This document shows positions 63,210 through 64,000 of a DNA stretch of 64,000 bases, piece by piece (within the stretch, counting starts at the first letter, position 1; each line of letters starts with the position of its first letter). The position numbers and the translations under genes were made by a program. Below the pieces are notes generated by a model that was not told the origin of the DNA, did not search any database, and saw nothing but the letters and a program-made list of their open reading frames with translations. This stretch comes from Caballeronia sp. dw_276 (lineage in GTDB: Bacteria > Pseudomonadota > Gammaproteobacteria > Burkholderiales > Burkholderiaceae), in the NCBI RefSeq assembly GCF_018449635.1, contig NZ_JAAVUV010000003.1, forward strand, positions 372,001 to 436,000. Direction: 5' to 3'.

Positions 63210-64000
63210 ATGTCCCTCTTTCGCCCCGATCTGCTCACGAAATACGATGCGGCCGGGCCGCGCTACACGTCCTATCCAACCGCCGTTCAGTTCACCGAAT
63301 CCTTTGATCGCGACCATTACAAACGGGCGGCGGCAGACCCCGGCGCGGCATCGGCGGATCTTTCGCTGTACTTCCATATTCCCTTCTGCGACACAGTTTG
63401 TTTCTATTGCGGTTGCAACAAGATTGCGACAAAAAATCGCGCGCACGCAAGGCCATATCTTGACCGGCTAAAACGTGAACTTGCATTGCAGGCCGCCTGC
63501 TTCGATACAACCCGCCCCATCTCGCAATTGCATTGGGGCGGTGGCACGCCGACGTTTTTATCGCACGATGAAATGACCGAGTTGATGGTCGCAACCAGCG
63601 AGTCGTTCATGCTGCTTCCCGACGCGCAGGCCGAGTATTCCATCGAGATCGATCCGCGTGAGGCGTCGGCGGATACCATCCATCTGTTGCGCGAACTGGG
63701 CTTCAACCGGCTGAGTTTCGGCGTGCAGGATTTCGACTTGCGCGTGCAACACGCAGTCAATCGCGTGCAGCCGTTCGAGATGACCGAAGCGGTGATGTCG
63801 GCGGCGCGGGCCGAAGGCTACAAGTCGGTCAGCGTCGACCTGATTTACGGTTTGCCGCATCAGAGCGTGGAGAGTTTCAGCCGCACGCTCGACACGATCA
63901 TCGAACTCGCGCCGGATCGTTTGTCCGTATTCGGCTACGCGCATATGCCGAGCCTTTTCAAGATGCAGCGGCATATCGATGCAAGCGCGCTACCCTCGCC
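63210..64000 (+). CDS. hemN: oxygen-independent coproporphyrinogen III oxidase (partial, 5' part)
   Basis: 263 complete codons before the window ends. MSLFRPDLLTKYDAAGPRYTS-type start, then the radical-SAM cluster site CDTVCFYCGC (Cys-x3-Cys-x2-Cys-x-Cys) after YFHIPF, and HWGGGTPTFLS. It converts coproporphyrinogen III to protoporphyrinogen IX without oxygen. Start at 63210 chosen by homology to the family; no good ribosome-binding site. No FNR/ANR box was seen upstream. Confidence 0.93.
   Translation, partial: MSLFRPDLLTKYDAAGPRYTSYPTAVQFTESFDRDHYKRAAADPGAASADLSLYFHIPFCDTVCFYCGCNKIATKNRAHARPYLDRLKRELALQAACFDTTRPISQLHWGGGTPTFLSHDEMTELMVATSESFMLLPDAQAEYSIEIDPREASADTIHLLRELGFNRLSFGVQDFDLRVQHAVNRVQPFEMTEAVMSAARAEGYKSVSVDLIYGLPHQSVESFSRTLDTIIELAPDRLSVFGYAHMPSLFKMQRHIDASALPS

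Overview
The window is GC-rich chromosomal DNA from a beta-proteobacterium of the Burkholderiaceae, most likely Paraburkholderia or Caballeronia. This rests on recognition of gene families and arrangements: a glucokinase fused to an RpiR/HexR-type regulator, a RibB with a decayed GTP-cyclohydrolase half, a second rpoN away from lptB/hpf, OmpC-type porins, and a hemL-ribD-ribE-ribB-ribH-nusB order. No prophage, insertion sequence, CRISPR array or rRNA was seen. One tRNA-Gly(CCC) is present.

1-12.6 kb is a stress and sigma-54 block. It holds a second sigma-54 factor (rpoN), two sigma-54 activators with no partner kinase (one with a receiver, one with no sensory domain), trehalose-6-phosphate synthase, a BON protein, a DUF883 membrane operon, several tiny low-complexity proteins and a tandem lipoprotein pair. 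Reading the upstream regions shows GG-N10-GC (-24/-12) motifs before rpoN (perfect), otsA (one mismatch), the DUF883 operon (one mismatch, with a palindrome about 100 bp upstream) and, more weakly, an acidic protein gene. Together these suggest a local, self-amplifying RpoN regulon, the most interesting reading of the window.

12.6-30 kb carries a classical autotransporter, an ABC system with a fused double permease and no binding protein, a dCache diguanylate cyclase, an EnvZ/OmpR-like two-component pair divergent from a Spy/CpxP-like periplasmic protein (with CpxR-like boxes between them), a YhhW-type pirin, a HisQMP-type amino-acid ABC transporter without a binding protein, and a porin followed by a probable dispersed intergenic repeat.

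30.7-39.9 kb is a glucose uptake and Entner-Doudoroff entry locus: zwf, pgl and the glk-hexR fusion on the minus strand, divergent from gtsABCD-like ABC genes. A perfect 23-bp palindrome that contains a HexR box sits exactly in the overlapping divergent promoters.

40-64 kb is mostly housekeeping: prolyl oligopeptidase, a Bcr/CflA efflux pump, hemL, the riboflavin genes interrupted by a type II toxin-antitoxin pair, nusB, an aminotransferase, a lytic transglycosylase, ubiD-asparaginase-lysE, a serine/threonine dehydratase-like enzyme, EthD, YggT, tRNA-Gly, trmB, uppP, a DUF1439 protein, a YkgJ-like protein and the start of hemN.
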